From: Sphingobium phenoxybenzoativorans
Lineage (GTDB): Bacteria > Pseudomonadota > Alphaproteobacteria > Sphingomonadales > Sphingomonadaceae
Length of the DNA stretch: 64,000 nt
Direction: 5' to 3'
NCBI RefSeq assembly: GCF_001757355.1
Contig: NZ_MINO01000002.1
Coordinates: forward strand, 1 to 64,000
Part shown: positions 1 to 8,556 of the stretch, in pieces
Numbering within the stretch: position 1 is the stretch's first letter
Layout: each line of letters opens with the position of its first letter
The notes under the pieces: generated by a model
Seen by the model: only the letters and a program-made list of their open reading frames with translations
The model's database searches: none
What the model was told of the DNA's origin: nothing
Translations under genes and position numbers: made by a program

Positions 1-680
1 ACATCAAGGTCGATGGCGCGATCGACTCCCTGACGGGCACGGCGATCGCCAACGCCTGTAAGCAGAAGAACCTGCTGTGCAACCTGATCCAGTTCAATCC
101 CAATGGGTCGATCAATACGGTTTTCTCGAACTTCCAGAACCTGAGCAAACTGCATGCCGAAGGGTTTGAGCTGGTGTCGGATTTCCGCATTCCGGCGCTG
201 GGTGGGGATCTGAATTTCCAGGTGAACGGAAATTATGTCCTCGACCTCTCCACGACCGACGCGACCGGCGTCGTCACGCAACTGGATAACTGGACCGGCA
301 ACGCAGGTTCAGTCACCAACATTCAGGGCGTGCCGCGCTGGAAGCTGGACGGTGTCGTCACCTATGCGCGGCCGAGCTGGTCGATGACTTTCCACGGTCG
401 CTATATCCCGCGCGCGCTTCTGGATCCCACAAAGATCGGGCCGGAGCAGGATGGATATGATATCAATGATCCGAACAGCATAAGCGAAAATCATATTGCC
501 GCGCGGTTCTATCTCGACATCACAGGCACTATTAAAGTCAACGAGTCCTTTGAGATGTTCGGTACGATCAACAATGTGTTCGATAAGGACCCGCCCGGCC
601 AGTTGCGCCTGATCGGTAACCCGCTGCACTTCGATCCGATCGGCCGGTTCTTCAAGGTTGGCGTGCGAACACGGTGGTAA
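1..680 (+). CDS. TonB-dependent receptor, C-terminal part (5' truncated by window)
   Basis: The open frame runs in from the left edge (frame of base 3) and stops with TAA at 678-680, giving about 225 residues of a receptor C-terminus. The text has beta-barrel character, with alternating aromatic strands such as GDLNFQVNGNYVLDL and WSMTFHGRYI. NVFDKDPP near the end is the usual TonB-receptor penultimate strand (N-N-V/L-F-D-x-x-P), and the chain ends in VGVRTRW, a terminal aromatic outer-membrane signal. In sphingomonads such receptors often head catabolic operons. Here it lies 90 bp upstream of a cupin-like gene on the same strand, so it probably imports the substrate of the island. The ligand cannot be told from this fragment. 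Confidence 0.9.
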   Translation, partial: IKVDGAIDSLTGTAIANACKQKNLLCNLIQFNPNGSINTVFSNFQNLSKLHAEGFELVSDFRIPALGGDLNFQVNGNYVLDLSTTDATGVVTQLDNWTGNAGSVTNIQGVPRWKLDGVVTYARPSWSMTFHGRYIPRALLDPTKIGPEQDGYDINDPNSISENHIAARFYLDITGTIKVNESFEMFGTINNVFDKDPPGQLRLIGNPLHFDPIGRFFKVGVRTRW

Positions 681-770
681 GCCAGCCGGTATGAGATGCT
701 GTGGGGAGTGGCGAACATCGTCACTCCCGATCGCATGTGACGGCGCCGGGCGCCGCATGGGAGTGGATGG

Positions 771-1676
771 ATGTACGACAAGGCAGATCTTCGTTCGACG
801 CTGGCTGGCAAGGCAGCATCGGCCGCGCCGGTCGATCAGCTTTACGACGCGGAATATGGGCTGTTCTACCGCGATCCGCCCGTCGAGGACGATGCCAATG
901 GCAAGAGCTGGTATGTCCGCGGTCAGAATTTCATCATCGCCTATAGCGAGGCCCTGCCCGGCGCGACATTTGAGCGGCTGGGGCAGGCCGATGAATATAT
1001 GGTTCTGCTGCCCGATGCCGATACGCCCGCGACCGCCAGCGCCGGCGGCCAGGATGTGCAAAGCGATGGATATGCGCTGTTCATCATGCCGCCGGGGGAT
1101 GGCCGTTTGACTCTGGAAAAGGGGGGACGGATCGTCCGGATATTTTCGGCGCAGTCCCCCGACCTCGTCGCCAAATGCCCCAATGCCGGAGCCTATGCCG
1201 CACAGCACGCCAATATCCCGGCGTTCCAGCCGTGGCCGCAGCCGCCGGGGGGGTACAAGATCCGGCACTATTCGCTCGATGTGCCAGCCGAACCGGGGCG
1301 GTTCGGCAGGATCTGGCGCTGCACCACGATCATGGTCAACATCCCGAACAAGCAGAAGGGGCCGCGCGACCTGACCAAGGTGTCGCCCCACCATCATGAC
1401 GATTTCGAACAATGTTCGCTGGCGCTTGAGGGCATATGGCAGCACCATATGCGCTGGCCCTGGGCCGTCGACATGAACAAGTGGCATGATGACGAGCATA
1501 CCGAGGTTCAATCGCCGTCTGTTACCGTCATCCCGGCGCAGGTCATCCATACCTCGACCTGGCACTCGCCGGACGAAAGCCAGTTGGTGGATATTTTTGC
1601 GCCGCCGCGTGTCGACTTCTCGCTGAAGCCAGGTTGGGTGCTCAATGAAGGCGAATATCCGATGCCGCCGCAATAG
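771..1676 (+). CDS. Two-domain cupin-like protein of unknown function
   Basis: This 301-residue cytoplasmic protein has no signal peptide. The start ATG follows GGAG in GGGAGTGGATGG. The C-terminal half (about residues 195-290) looks like a cupin: a His cluster in SPHHHDDFEQCSLALEG, then GIWQHHMRWPW, then VIPAQVIHTSTW, as expected for a metal-binding double-stranded beta-helix. The N-terminal half (about 40-130) also reads as a beta sandwich (YMVLLPD, GYALFIMPPG). It lies between the TonB receptor and the HpcH/HpaI aldolase, with 42 bp to the next start, so it is probably a sugar-acid or keto-acid isomerase, lyase or dioxygenase of this pathway. I do not recognise a characterised family; the metal-cupin call is an inference. 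Confidence 0.65.
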   Translation: MYDKADLRSTLAGKAASAAPVDQLYDAEYGLFYRDPPVEDDANGKSWYVRGQNFIIAYSEALPGATFERLGQADEYMVLLPDADTPATASAGGQDVQSDGYALFIMPPGDGRLTLEKGGRIVRIFSAQSPDLVAKCPNAGAYAAQHANIPAFQPWPQPPGGYKIRHYSLDVPAEPGRFGRIWRCTTIMVNIPNKQKGPRDLTKVSPHHHDDFEQCSLALEGIWQHHMRWPWAVDMNKWHDDEHTEVQSPSVTVIPAQVIHTSTWHSPDESQLVDIFAPPRVDFSLKPGWVLNEGEYPMPPQ

Positions 1677-1718
1677 CGGTCAACAACTCAGCGCGGCGGA
1701 TCGCATCAGGAGGATAGT

Positions 1719-2495
1719 TTGGATCGCAAACCCAGTTTTATCGAGCGCCTTGGTGAAAAGGATGCGTTTCTGGTCGGCACCTGGGCGAAGATAGCTTCGC
1801 TGGAAACGGTGGAGCTTCTCGGCCATGTCGGTTTCGATTTCGCGGTGGTCGATATGGAGCATGCACCGCACAGCTTCCAGACCGCCTATCAGGCGATTGC
1901 GACGGCGCAATCGGTGGGCATGTATACGCTGGCCCGGCTGCCGGACAGGAGCGGAAGCGCGGTTCAGCGGCTGCTCGACGGCGGGATTGACGGTCTGCTG
2001 GTGCCGCGCGTGGAAACCCCGGCCATCGCTGCTGAGGCGACCGCCGCGATGGCGTTCCCGCCCCTGGGATCGCGCGGCATGGGCTATACTTCCCGCGCCG
2101 CCCGCTGGGGCCTCGACACTGCTGCGGAATATCTGGAGCGGGGCAGGAACCATGTCATGCGGGGCGTGCAGATCGAGGATATGGCCGCGCTGGAGCAGAT
2201 TGACGGGATATTGGAAGCGCCAGCGCTCAATGCCGTGTTCATCGGCTTCGGCGATCTGGCGCTGAGTTCCGGGTTGCCCGGTTCGCATCCGACATTGCGC
2301 GCGCTGGAGGCCAAGGTGCTGGCGGCGGCGAAAGCCAAGGGCGTTCCCTGCGGGACGGCGGTGCAGACGCCCGACGAGGCCGTTCGATGCCGGGAAGCGG
2401 GCTATTCCTTCGTGATGATCAGCGCGGACACAACCTTGTTCGCGCATGCGGCGCGCAAATTGATGACGGATACCCGGAGCGCGCTGGGACTGTAA
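1719..2495 (+). CDS. HpcH/HpaI-family class II aldolase
   Basis: The protein has 258 residues, the usual length for 4-hydroxy-2-oxo-heptanedioate aldolase (HpaI) and 2-keto-3-deoxy-rhamnonate aldolase relatives. These metal-dependent enzymes split hydroxy-keto acids into pyruvate plus an aldehyde. Diagnostic segments are FAVVDMEHAPHSF (strand 2 region), GIDGLLVPRVETPAIA (conserved Arg and the Val-Glu pair), GVQIEDMAAL (metal-ligand Glu) and NAVFIGFGDLALSSG (second ligand Asp, normally I-G-P-x-D-L-S). The start is TTG at 1719, placed 5 nt after a perfect AGGAGG at 1708-1713. It belongs to the same operon as the cupin-like gene and the DUF6282-type hydrolase. The real substrate is unknown. Confidence 0.85.
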   Translation: MDRKPSFIERLGEKDAFLVGTWAKIASLETVELLGHVGFDFAVVDMEHAPHSFQTAYQAIATAQSVGMYTLARLPDRSGSAVQRLLDGGIDGLLVPRVETPAIAAEATAAMAFPPLGSRGMGYTSRAARWGLDTAAEYLERGRNHVMRGVQIEDMAALEQIDGILEAPALNAVFIGFGDLALSSGLPGSHPTLRALEAKVLAAAKAKGVPCGTAVQTPDEAVRCREAGYSFVMISADTTLFAHAARKLMTDTRSALGL

Positions 2496-2531
2496 GCGGC
2501 GGCGAAGGCCACCGGAAAGTGAGAGGCGATT

Positions 2532-3470
2532 ATGGCTGTTACATTGGATCATGACATTGCGGATGAGGCGCTGGAGGAGCGGGTGTCGCGCCTGCTGGTC
2601 GGCGCGGTCGATATGCATTGTCACAGCGGCCCCTCCGTCATGCCGCGCTCACTCGATCATTTCGAGGCGTTGAAGGATGCCTCCGATGCCGGCTTTCGCG
2701 CCATGCTCATCAAGGATCATTATTATTCAGCGACGCCGATCACCGAGTTGCTGAACCGGTCGCACGGGCATCTGAAGGTCCAGCTATTTTCCGGCGTGCC
2801 GCTGAACAACACGACCGGCGGATTCAATAAATATGCCGTCGATCACGGCATTGCCCTTGGCGCGAAACTTGTCTGGATGCCGACTTTCGCGTCCAAGAAC
2901 CATGTCGAGGCGGATCAGAAGCGGAAGAAGGGGTTCCCGCACACGATCAAGCCGCTGTTGCCGCCCGATCCGCTGACGCCGCTGGACGCCAACGGCAATC
3001 TGAAGGACGAAGTGAAGGAAATACTCGACATCATTGCCGAGCATGATGTGATCCTTTCGGGCGGGCATCTGCACATTTCCGAAATCTTCCCGGTGTTCGA
3101 GGAGGCGAAGAAGCGCGGCGTTAAGCGGCTTCTGGTCAATCATCCGACCTTCATCATCGGCGCGTCGCTGGACGATATCCGCCAGCTCGTGACGATGGGC
3201 GCCTATATCGAGCATTCGCTGTGCATGTTCATCCAGATGATCGGCCGCGAGAAAGCGATGTTCCCGCCGGAAGATCTGGATGCGCTGATCAAGGCCGGAA
3301 CGGTGGATCGCACCATCCTTGCGTCCGATCTGGGCCAGGTCGGCAATGACCGGCCGGTGCCGGGATTCCGTGGCGTTATCCGCAACTGCATAGCCCTGGG
3401 CTATTCCGATGAGGATATCCGCAAGATGATCTCGACGAACGCGCTGCAATTGCTCGGCCTGGACGACTAA
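2532..3470 (+). CDS. DUF6282-type metal-dependent hydrolase (amidohydrolase/PHP-like)
   Basis: This 312-residue protein has VDMHCHSGPS near residue 27, the HxH metal motif that opens amidohydrolase and PHP TIM barrels. Later candidate ligands are LIKDHYY, LSGGHLHISE, LLVNHPTF and LASDLGQ, where the closing Asp sits in an A-S-D-L context typical of these barrels. I recall this pattern as the DUF6282 family, whose reaction is not established. Its place straight after the HpcH/HpaI aldolase (36 bp gap) suggests hydrolysis of a lactone, amide or C-C bond just before or after the aldol step. It is the last gene of the first operon; the LacI-type regulator follows 146 bp later. Confidence 0.7.
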   Translation: MAVTLDHDIADEALEERVSRLLVGAVDMHCHSGPSVMPRSLDHFEALKDASDAGFRAMLIKDHYYSATPITELLNRSHGHLKVQLFSGVPLNNTTGGFNKYAVDHGIALGAKLVWMPTFASKNHVEADQKRKKGFPHTIKPLLPPDPLTPLDANGNLKDEVKEILDIIAEHDVILSGGHLHISEIFPVFEEAKKRGVKRLLVNHPTFIIGASLDDIRQLVTMGAYIEHSLCMFIQMIGREKAMFPPEDLDALIKAGTVDRTILASDLGQVGNDRPVPGFRGVIRNCIALGYSDEDIRKMISTNALQLLGLDD

Positions 3471-3534
3471 TATAATCGGCCGATCGGTGGGCCGGGCGCG
3501 TGCGCGCGGTCACATTATAATGGAACGCCCAGTC

Positions 3535-3549
3535 AAGTTACGGTAGCAG
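3535..3549. promoter_or_regulatory. Possible LacI-type operator before the lacI-like gene
   Basis: AAGTTACGGTAGC has the imperfect palindrome GTTAC-G-GTAGC, near the GTTACCGGTAAC form used by GntR-like LacI proteins. It lies about 70 bp before the TTG start. Confidence 0.3.
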
Positions 3550-3616
3550 GCTTCGATCAGCCGGAGCCTGTTCGCCTCCGCGATGGCATGTGTTAGTGCA
3601 GAGACGGGGGAGCGAT

Positions 3617-4630
3617 TTGCCGGTATCCAAGAAACCCAATGGCACGATCCGCATGCGGGACGTCGCCGAACGTGCGCAGGTTTCGCGCATGACGGTTTCC
3701 CGCGCCCTGAACCGGCCGGAGACCGTGAACGAAGTGCTGCGCAACCGGGTGCTGGAAGCGGTTCAGGACCTGGGCTATGTCCATAATCATCTGGCGCGCA
3801 GTCTGTCGTCGCGGCGGTCAAATGTCATCGGGCTGGTTCTGCCAAGCCTGGAAAATTCCATCTTCTCCCAGACGGTCAAGGGCATTTCCGACGTGCTGCG
3901 GCCGCTCGGCTATCACCTCATGGTTGCCGAAAGTTCTGATGATCCTGAGGATGAGGAGCGCGTCATCGCGGCATTCCTTGCCCAGCGCGTCGGCGGGCTT
4001 ATCCTGCATTCGACCAACCATTCCGCCAATGCCGTCAGGATGCTGAAGGCGTCCGACACGCCGGTCGTGGAGAATGGCGACTTTCCGGTCGATCCGGTCG
4101 ATATGGTGGTGAGCTATTCGAACCGGGCTGCGGCGAAGGCGATGACGCTGCATCTGGCGCGCCTTGGGTATAAGCGTATCGTCTTTGCCGGGCTGGCCGC
4201 CAATCCCAGGGCGTCGCAGCGCCAGTTGGGTTTCCTGGACGCGCTGGCCGAGATTGGCCAGAAGCAGGACGCCAAGCTGTCGGTTGCTGTATCGCGCGGC
4301 TTTGGAGGGGGCACGGAAGCCATCTCCTTCATCGACGCGAACATTCCCGACGCTGACGCCCTGTTTTGCGCAGGGGACGTGCTGGCCGTAGGCGCGCTGT
4401 TTGAGTGCGACCGGCGCGGATGGGCGGTTCCCGGCAGGCTGGCGATCGCCAGCTTCGACGATCTGGACCTGATGCGTCATGTCAGCCCGGCGCTGACGTC
4501 CCTGCGCCTGCCGCGTTATGAGATCGGCCGGCGCAGTGCGCAGATGATCCTGGACAGGATCGAGGAGCGCACCATGCCGGTGACCACGGTCGATCTGGGT
4601 TTCGAGATCGTCCAGCGCGCCAGTTCCTGA
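3617..4630 (+). CDS. LacI/GalR-family transcriptional regulator
   Basis: The 337-residue protein has the LacI layout. An N-terminal helix-turn-helix at about residues 10-35 (MRDVAERAQVSRMTVSRALN) leads to the hinge helix LARSLSSRRS, followed by a periplasmic-binding-protein-like core beginning VIGLVLPSLENSIFSQ and ending near ASFDDLDLMRHVSPALTSLRLP. This resembles the GntR/IdnR branch of LacI regulators, which sense sugar acids. I prefer the TTG start at 3617, 5 nt after GGGGGA, over the GTG at 3590, which lacks a ribosome site. Adjacent genes suggest that it controls the left half of the island; possible operators are listed separately. The ligand is unknown. Confidence 0.85.
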   Translation: MPVSKKPNGTIRMRDVAERAQVSRMTVSRALNRPETVNEVLRNRVLEAVQDLGYVHNHLARSLSSRRSNVIGLVLPSLENSIFSQTVKGISDVLRPLGYHLMVAESSDDPEDEERVIAAFLAQRVGGLILHSTNHSANAVRMLKASDTPVVENGDFPVDPVDMVVSYSNRAAAKAMTLHLARLGYKRIVFAGLAANPRASQRQLGFLDALAEIGQKQDAKLSVAVSRGFGGGTEAISFIDANIPDADALFCAGDVLAVGALFECDRRGWAVPGRLAIASFDDLDLMRHVSPALTSLRLPRYEIGRRSAQMILDRIEERTMPVTTVDLGFEIVQRASS

Positions 4631-4634
4631 GGGC

Positions 4635-5021
4635 CTACGCCCCGGCCTGATCGACCTCCGCGAACGCCTCCCGCGCGATCCGGGTGGAATCGAGACCCGC
4701 GGGCACGCCGCAATATATGGCGACCTGGAGCAAAGCTTCGCGAATTTCATCGCGCGACAGGCCGTTGGTCAGCGCCGCCTTCACATGCAGTTTCAATTCA
4801 TGGGGCCGGTTGAGCGCGCTGATCATCCCGATGTTCAGCAGGCTGCGGTCGCGGCGGGACAGACCCTCCCGGCACCAGATCTTGCCCCAGCAATATTCGG
4901 TGGACAGCTCTTGCATGGGGCGGCTGAAATCGTCCGCATTGGCGAAGGATTTGGCGACATAATCCGCGCCGAGCACTTCCTTGCGCAACGCCAGACCGCG
5001 ATCATATTCTTCACTCGACAT
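4635..5021 (-). CDS. Carboxymuconolactone decarboxylase family protein
   Basis: This 128-residue protein matches the small all-helical CMD family (PcaC and AhpD-like). Landmarks are LRKEVLGADYVAKS, EYCWGKIWCREGLSRRDRSLL, LNRPHELKLHVKAALTNG and EALLQVAIYCGVPAG. The final H-V-x-x-A-L-x-x-G and Y-C-G-x-P segments form the usual active-site and trimer region. The start ATG at 5021 follows GGAGG by 6 nt; an in-frame ATG at 5027 is less well placed. It converges with the LacI gene (4-bp gap) and diverges from the SDR gene. PcaC itself decarboxylates gamma-carboxymuconolactone, but no other beta-ketoadipate genes are seen here, so the real substrate may differ. Confidence 0.85.
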   Translation of the reverse strand: MSSEEYDRGLALRKEVLGADYVAKSFANADDFSRPMQELSTEYCWGKIWCREGLSRRDRSLLNIGMISALNRPHELKLHVKAALTNGLSRDEIREALLQVAIYCGVPAGLDSTRIAREAFAEVDQAGA

Positions 5022-5093
5022 AGGCATCCTCCATTGAGCCATAAGGACGGCAAGCCAGCCATCGTTTGGGATTGCCGAATGCGTAGCCGGATG

Positions 5094-5107
5094 CGATACC
5101 GGTAACA
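5094..5107. promoter_or_regulatory. Possible LacI-type operator between CMD and SDR genes
   Basis: CGATACCGGTAACA contains the perfect 8-bp palindrome TACCGGTA and fits a LacI-family operator. It lies in the divergent promoter, about 52 bp before the SDR start. Confidence 0.4.
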
Positions 5108-5157
5108 ACAGCAAAAAAGCGTAGCTTAGGTGTAAAATTATTATGGAAGGATCATTG

Positions 5158-5907
5158 ATGCAGCTTGGTGGGCAACTCGCCGTCGTGACGGGGGCCGCGC
5201 GCGGGATAGGCCGGGCGATTGCGCGGGGACTGGCGGAGGCTGGCGCGCGCGTCGTGCTGACGGACGTTCACGAAAATGAGGCCGCCGATGCCGTCAGGGG
5301 CATAGCGGATGCGGGTGGGGAAGCCCGGTCTTTCAAGCTCGATGTATCGGACGCCGCCGCTTGCGACGCGCTGGCGGAGCAACTGCGGCGGGAGATGGGG
5401 GCGATCTCTATTCTGGTGAATAATGCGGGCGTCATCTTTCCCGGACGCATCCATGAGGAGGGGGCTGTCGAGAACTGGAATCGTACCCTCGCGATCAATG
5501 TCGGCGGACCGTTCAATATGTGCCGGGCTTTCTATCCCCATTTGCGCGAAACCCAGGGGTCGGTGATCAACCTCGCGTCGATCCGCTCGTTCGTGGCGGC
5601 CCCCAATGCGGCGGCCTATGCCGCGTCCAAGGGGGCAGTGATGCAATTGACGCGCGCGCTTGCGGTGGAATGGGGCGCTGACGGCATACGGGTGAATGCG
5701 ATTGCGCCGGGCTTTATCGAATCGACCCTGGTGCCGGAAGACCAAAAGACGCCGGAGCGGGAAGCGGCGATCATCGCGCGGACGCCGTTGCGCCGGCAGG
5801 GGCAGCCTGAGGAGATTGCCGGGACGGCCGTCTATCTGGCTTCGGACGCCGCGCGCTATGTTTCCGGGACGATCATCCCGGTCGATGGCGCTTATCTGGC
5901 CGGGTAG
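5158..5907 (+). CDS. SDR-family NAD(P)-dependent oxidoreductase
   Basis: This 249-residue classical short-chain dehydrogenase has the cofactor loop TGAARGIGRAIA near residue 12, followed by VVLTDVHE, whose Asp at the end of beta-2 favours NAD. It also has the NNAG motif (LVNNAGVIFPG), the catalytic Ser in NLASIRS, and Tyr/Lys in AAYAASKGAV. PG-x-I-x-T is replaced by APGFIESTLV. The ATG at 5158 lies 6 nt after AAGGA; an in-frame ATG at 5143 lacks a good site. The gene is transcribed divergently from the CMD gene and converges on the TPP-dependent enzyme (6-bp gap). It probably oxidises a secondary alcohol intermediate of the pathway. Confidence 0.9.
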   Translation: MQLGGQLAVVTGAARGIGRAIARGLAEAGARVVLTDVHENEAADAVRGIADAGGEARSFKLDVSDAAACDALAEQLRREMGAISILVNNAGVIFPGRIHEEGAVENWNRTLAINVGGPFNMCRAFYPHLRETQGSVINLASIRSFVAAPNAAAYAASKGAVMQLTRALAVEWGADGIRVNAIAPGFIESTLVPEDQKTPEREAAIIARTPLRRQGQPEEIAGTAVYLASDAARYVSGTIIPVDGAYLAG

Positions 5908-5913
5908 AGGCGG

Positions 5914-7521
5914 TCAGCCCCGGATGGCGAGGATGAGAGCGTCGTAGCTTTCAGGGTTGATCTCGACATCGATCAGGGCGGGGCGGCCGCTGGCCAATGC
6001 TTCGGCAAAGGCCCCGGCAAGCTCTCCCTCCTCAGTGACGCGCCGTGCATGCCACCCGAAGCCGCTTGCGACCTGAGCGAAATCCGTATGGGAGAAATCC
6101 ACGCCAGCGGGCGCCAGTTGCCGGCGGCGCTGCTTGGAACCGATCAGGGTCAGCGAGGAATCGTTGAATACGACGACCAGTGGCGTGGCCCCGTTCTGGA
6201 TAGCGGTGCCGAGTTCGCCTAGGCACATCATCGCGCCGCCATCGCCGGTGAAGGCCACTGTGGTTCTGTCCGGGTCGACAAGGCTTGCCGCAATGGCCGC
6301 AGGGATGGCGAATCCCATGGTCGAAAGGCCGCGCGAGATGAGCGACAGGTTCGGCGCGTCGCAACGCCAGCTATGCAGCACCGGCAGCATATGCGCGCCT
6401 GCATCTATCGTGACGCGGCTATCGCCCGGCAATGCCCGCTGCGCAGCACGGACGAGTGCGGCCGGAGAGATTCCATCGCCCGTGAAGATTTGTGCGGCCG
6501 CCCAAAGCTGATCCTTGCGCTGCGCCAGCTCAGCGGGCGGCCATCCGCTTGCATCGGCGGCATCGCCAAGCGCGCCGATCGACGCCGTAATATCGCCGAT
6601 GACCGAAACGGTCGGCGTGAACAGGGGATCGTCAAACGCATGGTTGGTGAGTTCGACCGAGGGGATAGAACCGTAGCGCCAGACCTGGGGAGGACCCTCG
6701 ACCGGATCGAAGCCGTAGAGGATGATAAGGTCGGCCGATCCGATCAGCGGCTGTTCGGGAACGCCATTTGCGTAGAGGCCAAGACCCGGCGGGGTATTTT
6801 CCGATATAACGCCTTTCGCCTTGTACGTGGCGAGGACGGGGCAGCCGGTCGCATCGACGAAGGCGCGCAGCGCGGCCGCGGCATCCGGGGACCGGGCCTG
6901 CAATCCGGCAAGCAGGATGGGGCGGCGCGCCGAAGCGATCAGCGACCGCGCCTCCGCAAGCGCGGCTTGATCGGGCTTGGCAATGGCGGAGCTCACGCGG
7001 CCGCCCGGAGCAGCCTTTCCGGGGCGCCGGATAAAGGAGCCGGCGACCTCCAGATAGGCGGGGCCGGGGGGATTGCCGGTTGCGGCATTCAGAAGCCTGT
7101 CGACTTCCTCGATCGGGTCGGCCCCCCGCAGATTGGAGGAGGCGCGGAGCATGGGCGCCAGGATCGCCGTCTGATCGATCCGCTGATGACTGATGTAGCC
7201 CTGATCATCCTCATAGCCATCGGCAATCAGCAGCATGGCCGCGCGATCAAGGTCGGCATAGGCGACGCCATTGCTGGCCGCCGCAAGGCCGGGGCCGCGC
7301 GTGGTCATGGCGACGCCGGGCGCGCCGCTGATCTCCGACGCCACGCATGCCATTATGGCGGCGGAGGTTTCGGTGCGGGTCAGGATGAAACGAAGTCCCT
7401 GCTTTTCAGCGGCGGCAATGACATCGAGATTGCACTCGCCCCCCGGCACGCCGAAAATGAAGCGCACGCCCTCGTCGGCGAGGCGTGCGACGATGGCCTC
7501 GCTTACCGTTTCAACGGTCAT
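5914..7521 (-). CDS. Thiamine-diphosphate-dependent enzyme, acetolactate synthase-like
   Basis: The 535-residue protein has the three-domain layout of the acetolactate synthase, benzoylformate decarboxylase and oxalyl-CoA decarboxylase superfamily. The N-terminal Pyr domain carries the catalytic Glu in LTRTETSAAIMA, the middle domain begins near RRPILLAGLQA, and the C-terminal PP domain has the thiamine-diphosphate motif starting GDGGAMM and ending VVFNDSS. The start ATG at 7521 follows AAAGAGG by 7-8 nt. It is followed by only a short gap from the TauD gene upstream on the same strand (37 bp), so they probably form one operon. Likely chemistry is decarboxylation or carboligation of a 2-keto acid. 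A second, divergent paralogue lies at 14106-15773. Confidence 0.85.
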   Translation of the reverse strand: MTVETVSEAIVARLADEGVRFIFGVPGGECNLDVIAAAEKQGLRFILTRTETSAAIMACVASEISGAPGVAMTTRGPGLAAASNGVAYADLDRAAMLLIADGYEDDQGYISHQRIDQTAILAPMLRASSNLRGADPIEEVDRLLNAATGNPPGPAYLEVAGSFIRRPGKAAPGGRVSSAIAKPDQAALAEARSLIASARRPILLAGLQARSPDAAAALRAFVDATGCPVLATYKAKGVISENTPPGLGLYANGVPEQPLIGSADLIILYGFDPVEGPPQVWRYGSIPSVELTNHAFDDPLFTPTVSVIGDITASIGALGDAADASGWPPAELAQRKDQLWAAAQIFTGDGISPAALVRAAQRALPGDSRVTIDAGAHMLPVLHSWRCDAPNLSLISRGLSTMGFAIPAAIAASLVDPDRTTVAFTGDGGAMMCLGELGTAIQNGATPLVVVFNDSSLTLIGSKQRRRQLAPAGVDFSHTDFAQVASGFGWHARRVTEEGELAGAFAEALASGRPALIDVEINPESYDALILAIRG

Positions 7522-7558
7522 TGTCAGTACCTCTTTCCCGAAAGCCGTCCGGTCTGTT

Positions 7559-8473
7559 TCAGATCGCCTGTTCCAGCGTCGGGGCGCTGTCTTCCAGCGT
7601 GACCCGGCGCATGTCGCGTGGATGTTTCTTGTCGTCAAAGCGCGTGCCGCGATGCATGGTGCAGCGATTGTCCCAGATCACAAGGTCGCCCACGGCCCAA
7701 TGATGTTGGTAGACGAATTGCCGCTGCGTCGCGAATTCGGTCAGATGACGGATCAGCGCCATGGCCTCCGGCCGCGGCCATCCCTCGATCGCGCCGATAT
7801 GGGCTGAAAGATACAGAGCGAGGCGTCCCGATTCCTGATGCAGCCGCACCATGCGCTGCGCCACGGGTTTGCAGCGCTCGATTTCCTCCGGGCTGAAAGC
7901 GTCGAAGCCCATCTGCTCGCGTGAATAGATCAGCGAGTGGTAGACGGTCAGGTCGCGGACTTCATCCTTCAATTCTTCGGGCAGATGGTCCCAGGCGACG
8001 CGCGTATCGATAAATTCCGTTTCGCCGCCAATGGGGGGAATGACGCGCGCCTGAAGCATCGACCAGTAGGCCGGGGTCGGCTTGAAGCTGCTGTCGCTGT
8101 GCCAGAGCAGATTGCCCAGATTATACATCCGCCGCCGGTCGTCCGCGCCCCAGATCTGGCCGTCCGGTCCCAGATTGGAAATATCGTTGATCTTCATATT
8201 GGCGATGCGGCGGCGGGACTGATCCACCAGTGTCGGGGTTTCCTCAATCTCGCCAAACTGCTCAGCGAAGGCGGCCTGTTCCTCGTCGCTCATCATCTGG
8301 CCGGGGAACACCACCACGGCATATTCGTCCATCGCCGCCTTGACCGCTTGCTTTTGCGCTTCGGTCAACGGTTTGCGAAGGTCGATGCCCTCCGCACGGG
8401 CGGCGAAATGGGGGTGAAGCGGCGTGCATTTCAGCAATTCGCCATTGTCTATCGTGGCTGAACGAACGGACAC
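7559..8473 (-). CDS. TauD/TfdA-family Fe(II)/2-oxoglutarate dioxygenase
   Basis: This 304-residue protein is an alpha-ketoglutarate-dependent dioxygenase. Residues near LLWHSDSSFKP give the His and Asp iron ligands (H-x-D), NRCTMHRGTRF gives the distal His, and RDMRRVTLE gives the Arg that binds 2-oxoglutarate. LRKPLTEAQKQAVKAAM and YAVVVFPGQ are typical N-terminal TauD text. I choose GTG at 8473, 6 nt after AGGAGA, over an upstream TTG that has no ribosome site. Family members hydroxylate sulfonates, phenoxyacetates or carboxylates; no sulfonate genes are nearby, so an aryl-ether or carboxylate substrate is more likely. It is upstream of the TPP-dependent enzyme in the same operon. Confidence 0.88.
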   Translation of the reverse strand: MSVRSATIDNGELLKCTPLHPHFAARAEGIDLRKPLTEAQKQAVKAAMDEYAVVVFPGQMMSDEEQAAFAEQFGEIEETPTLVDQSRRRIANMKINDISNLGPDGQIWGADDRRRMYNLGNLLWHSDSSFKPTPAYWSMLQARVIPPIGGETEFIDTRVAWDHLPEELKDEVRDLTVYHSLIYSREQMGFDAFSPEEIERCKPVAQRMVRLHQESGRLALYLSAHIGAIEGWPRPEAMALIRHLTEFATQRQFVYQHHWAVGDLVIWDNRCTMHRGTRFDDKKHPRDMRRVTLEDSAPTLEQAI

Positions 8474-8512
8474 TGTCTTCTCCTGCAAAGCCTGGCTCAA
8501 GGCAAAATCATC

Positions 8513-8527
8513 TTGTTACCGGTCCCA
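8513..8527. promoter_or_regulatory. Possible LacI-type operator before the TauD gene
   Basis: TTGTTACCGGTCCCA shares GTTACCGGT with the complement of the site at 5094-5107. It lies about 42 bp upstream of the TauD GTG start. Confidence 0.35.
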
Positions 8528-8556
8528 TAAATCTTTGTCACAAATGCCGCGCGGAT

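Noticed and set aside
309..1673. Long minus-strand open frame opposite the receptor tail and the cupin-like gene.
   Set aside because: It lacks protein-family text and a ribosome site, while both plus-strand genes have convincing motifs; high GC makes antisense frames long.
4635..5021. A complete beta-ketoadipate (pca) pathway based on the carboxymuconolactone decarboxylase-like gene.
   Set aside because: No other pca gene is in the window, and the CMD family has many other roles.
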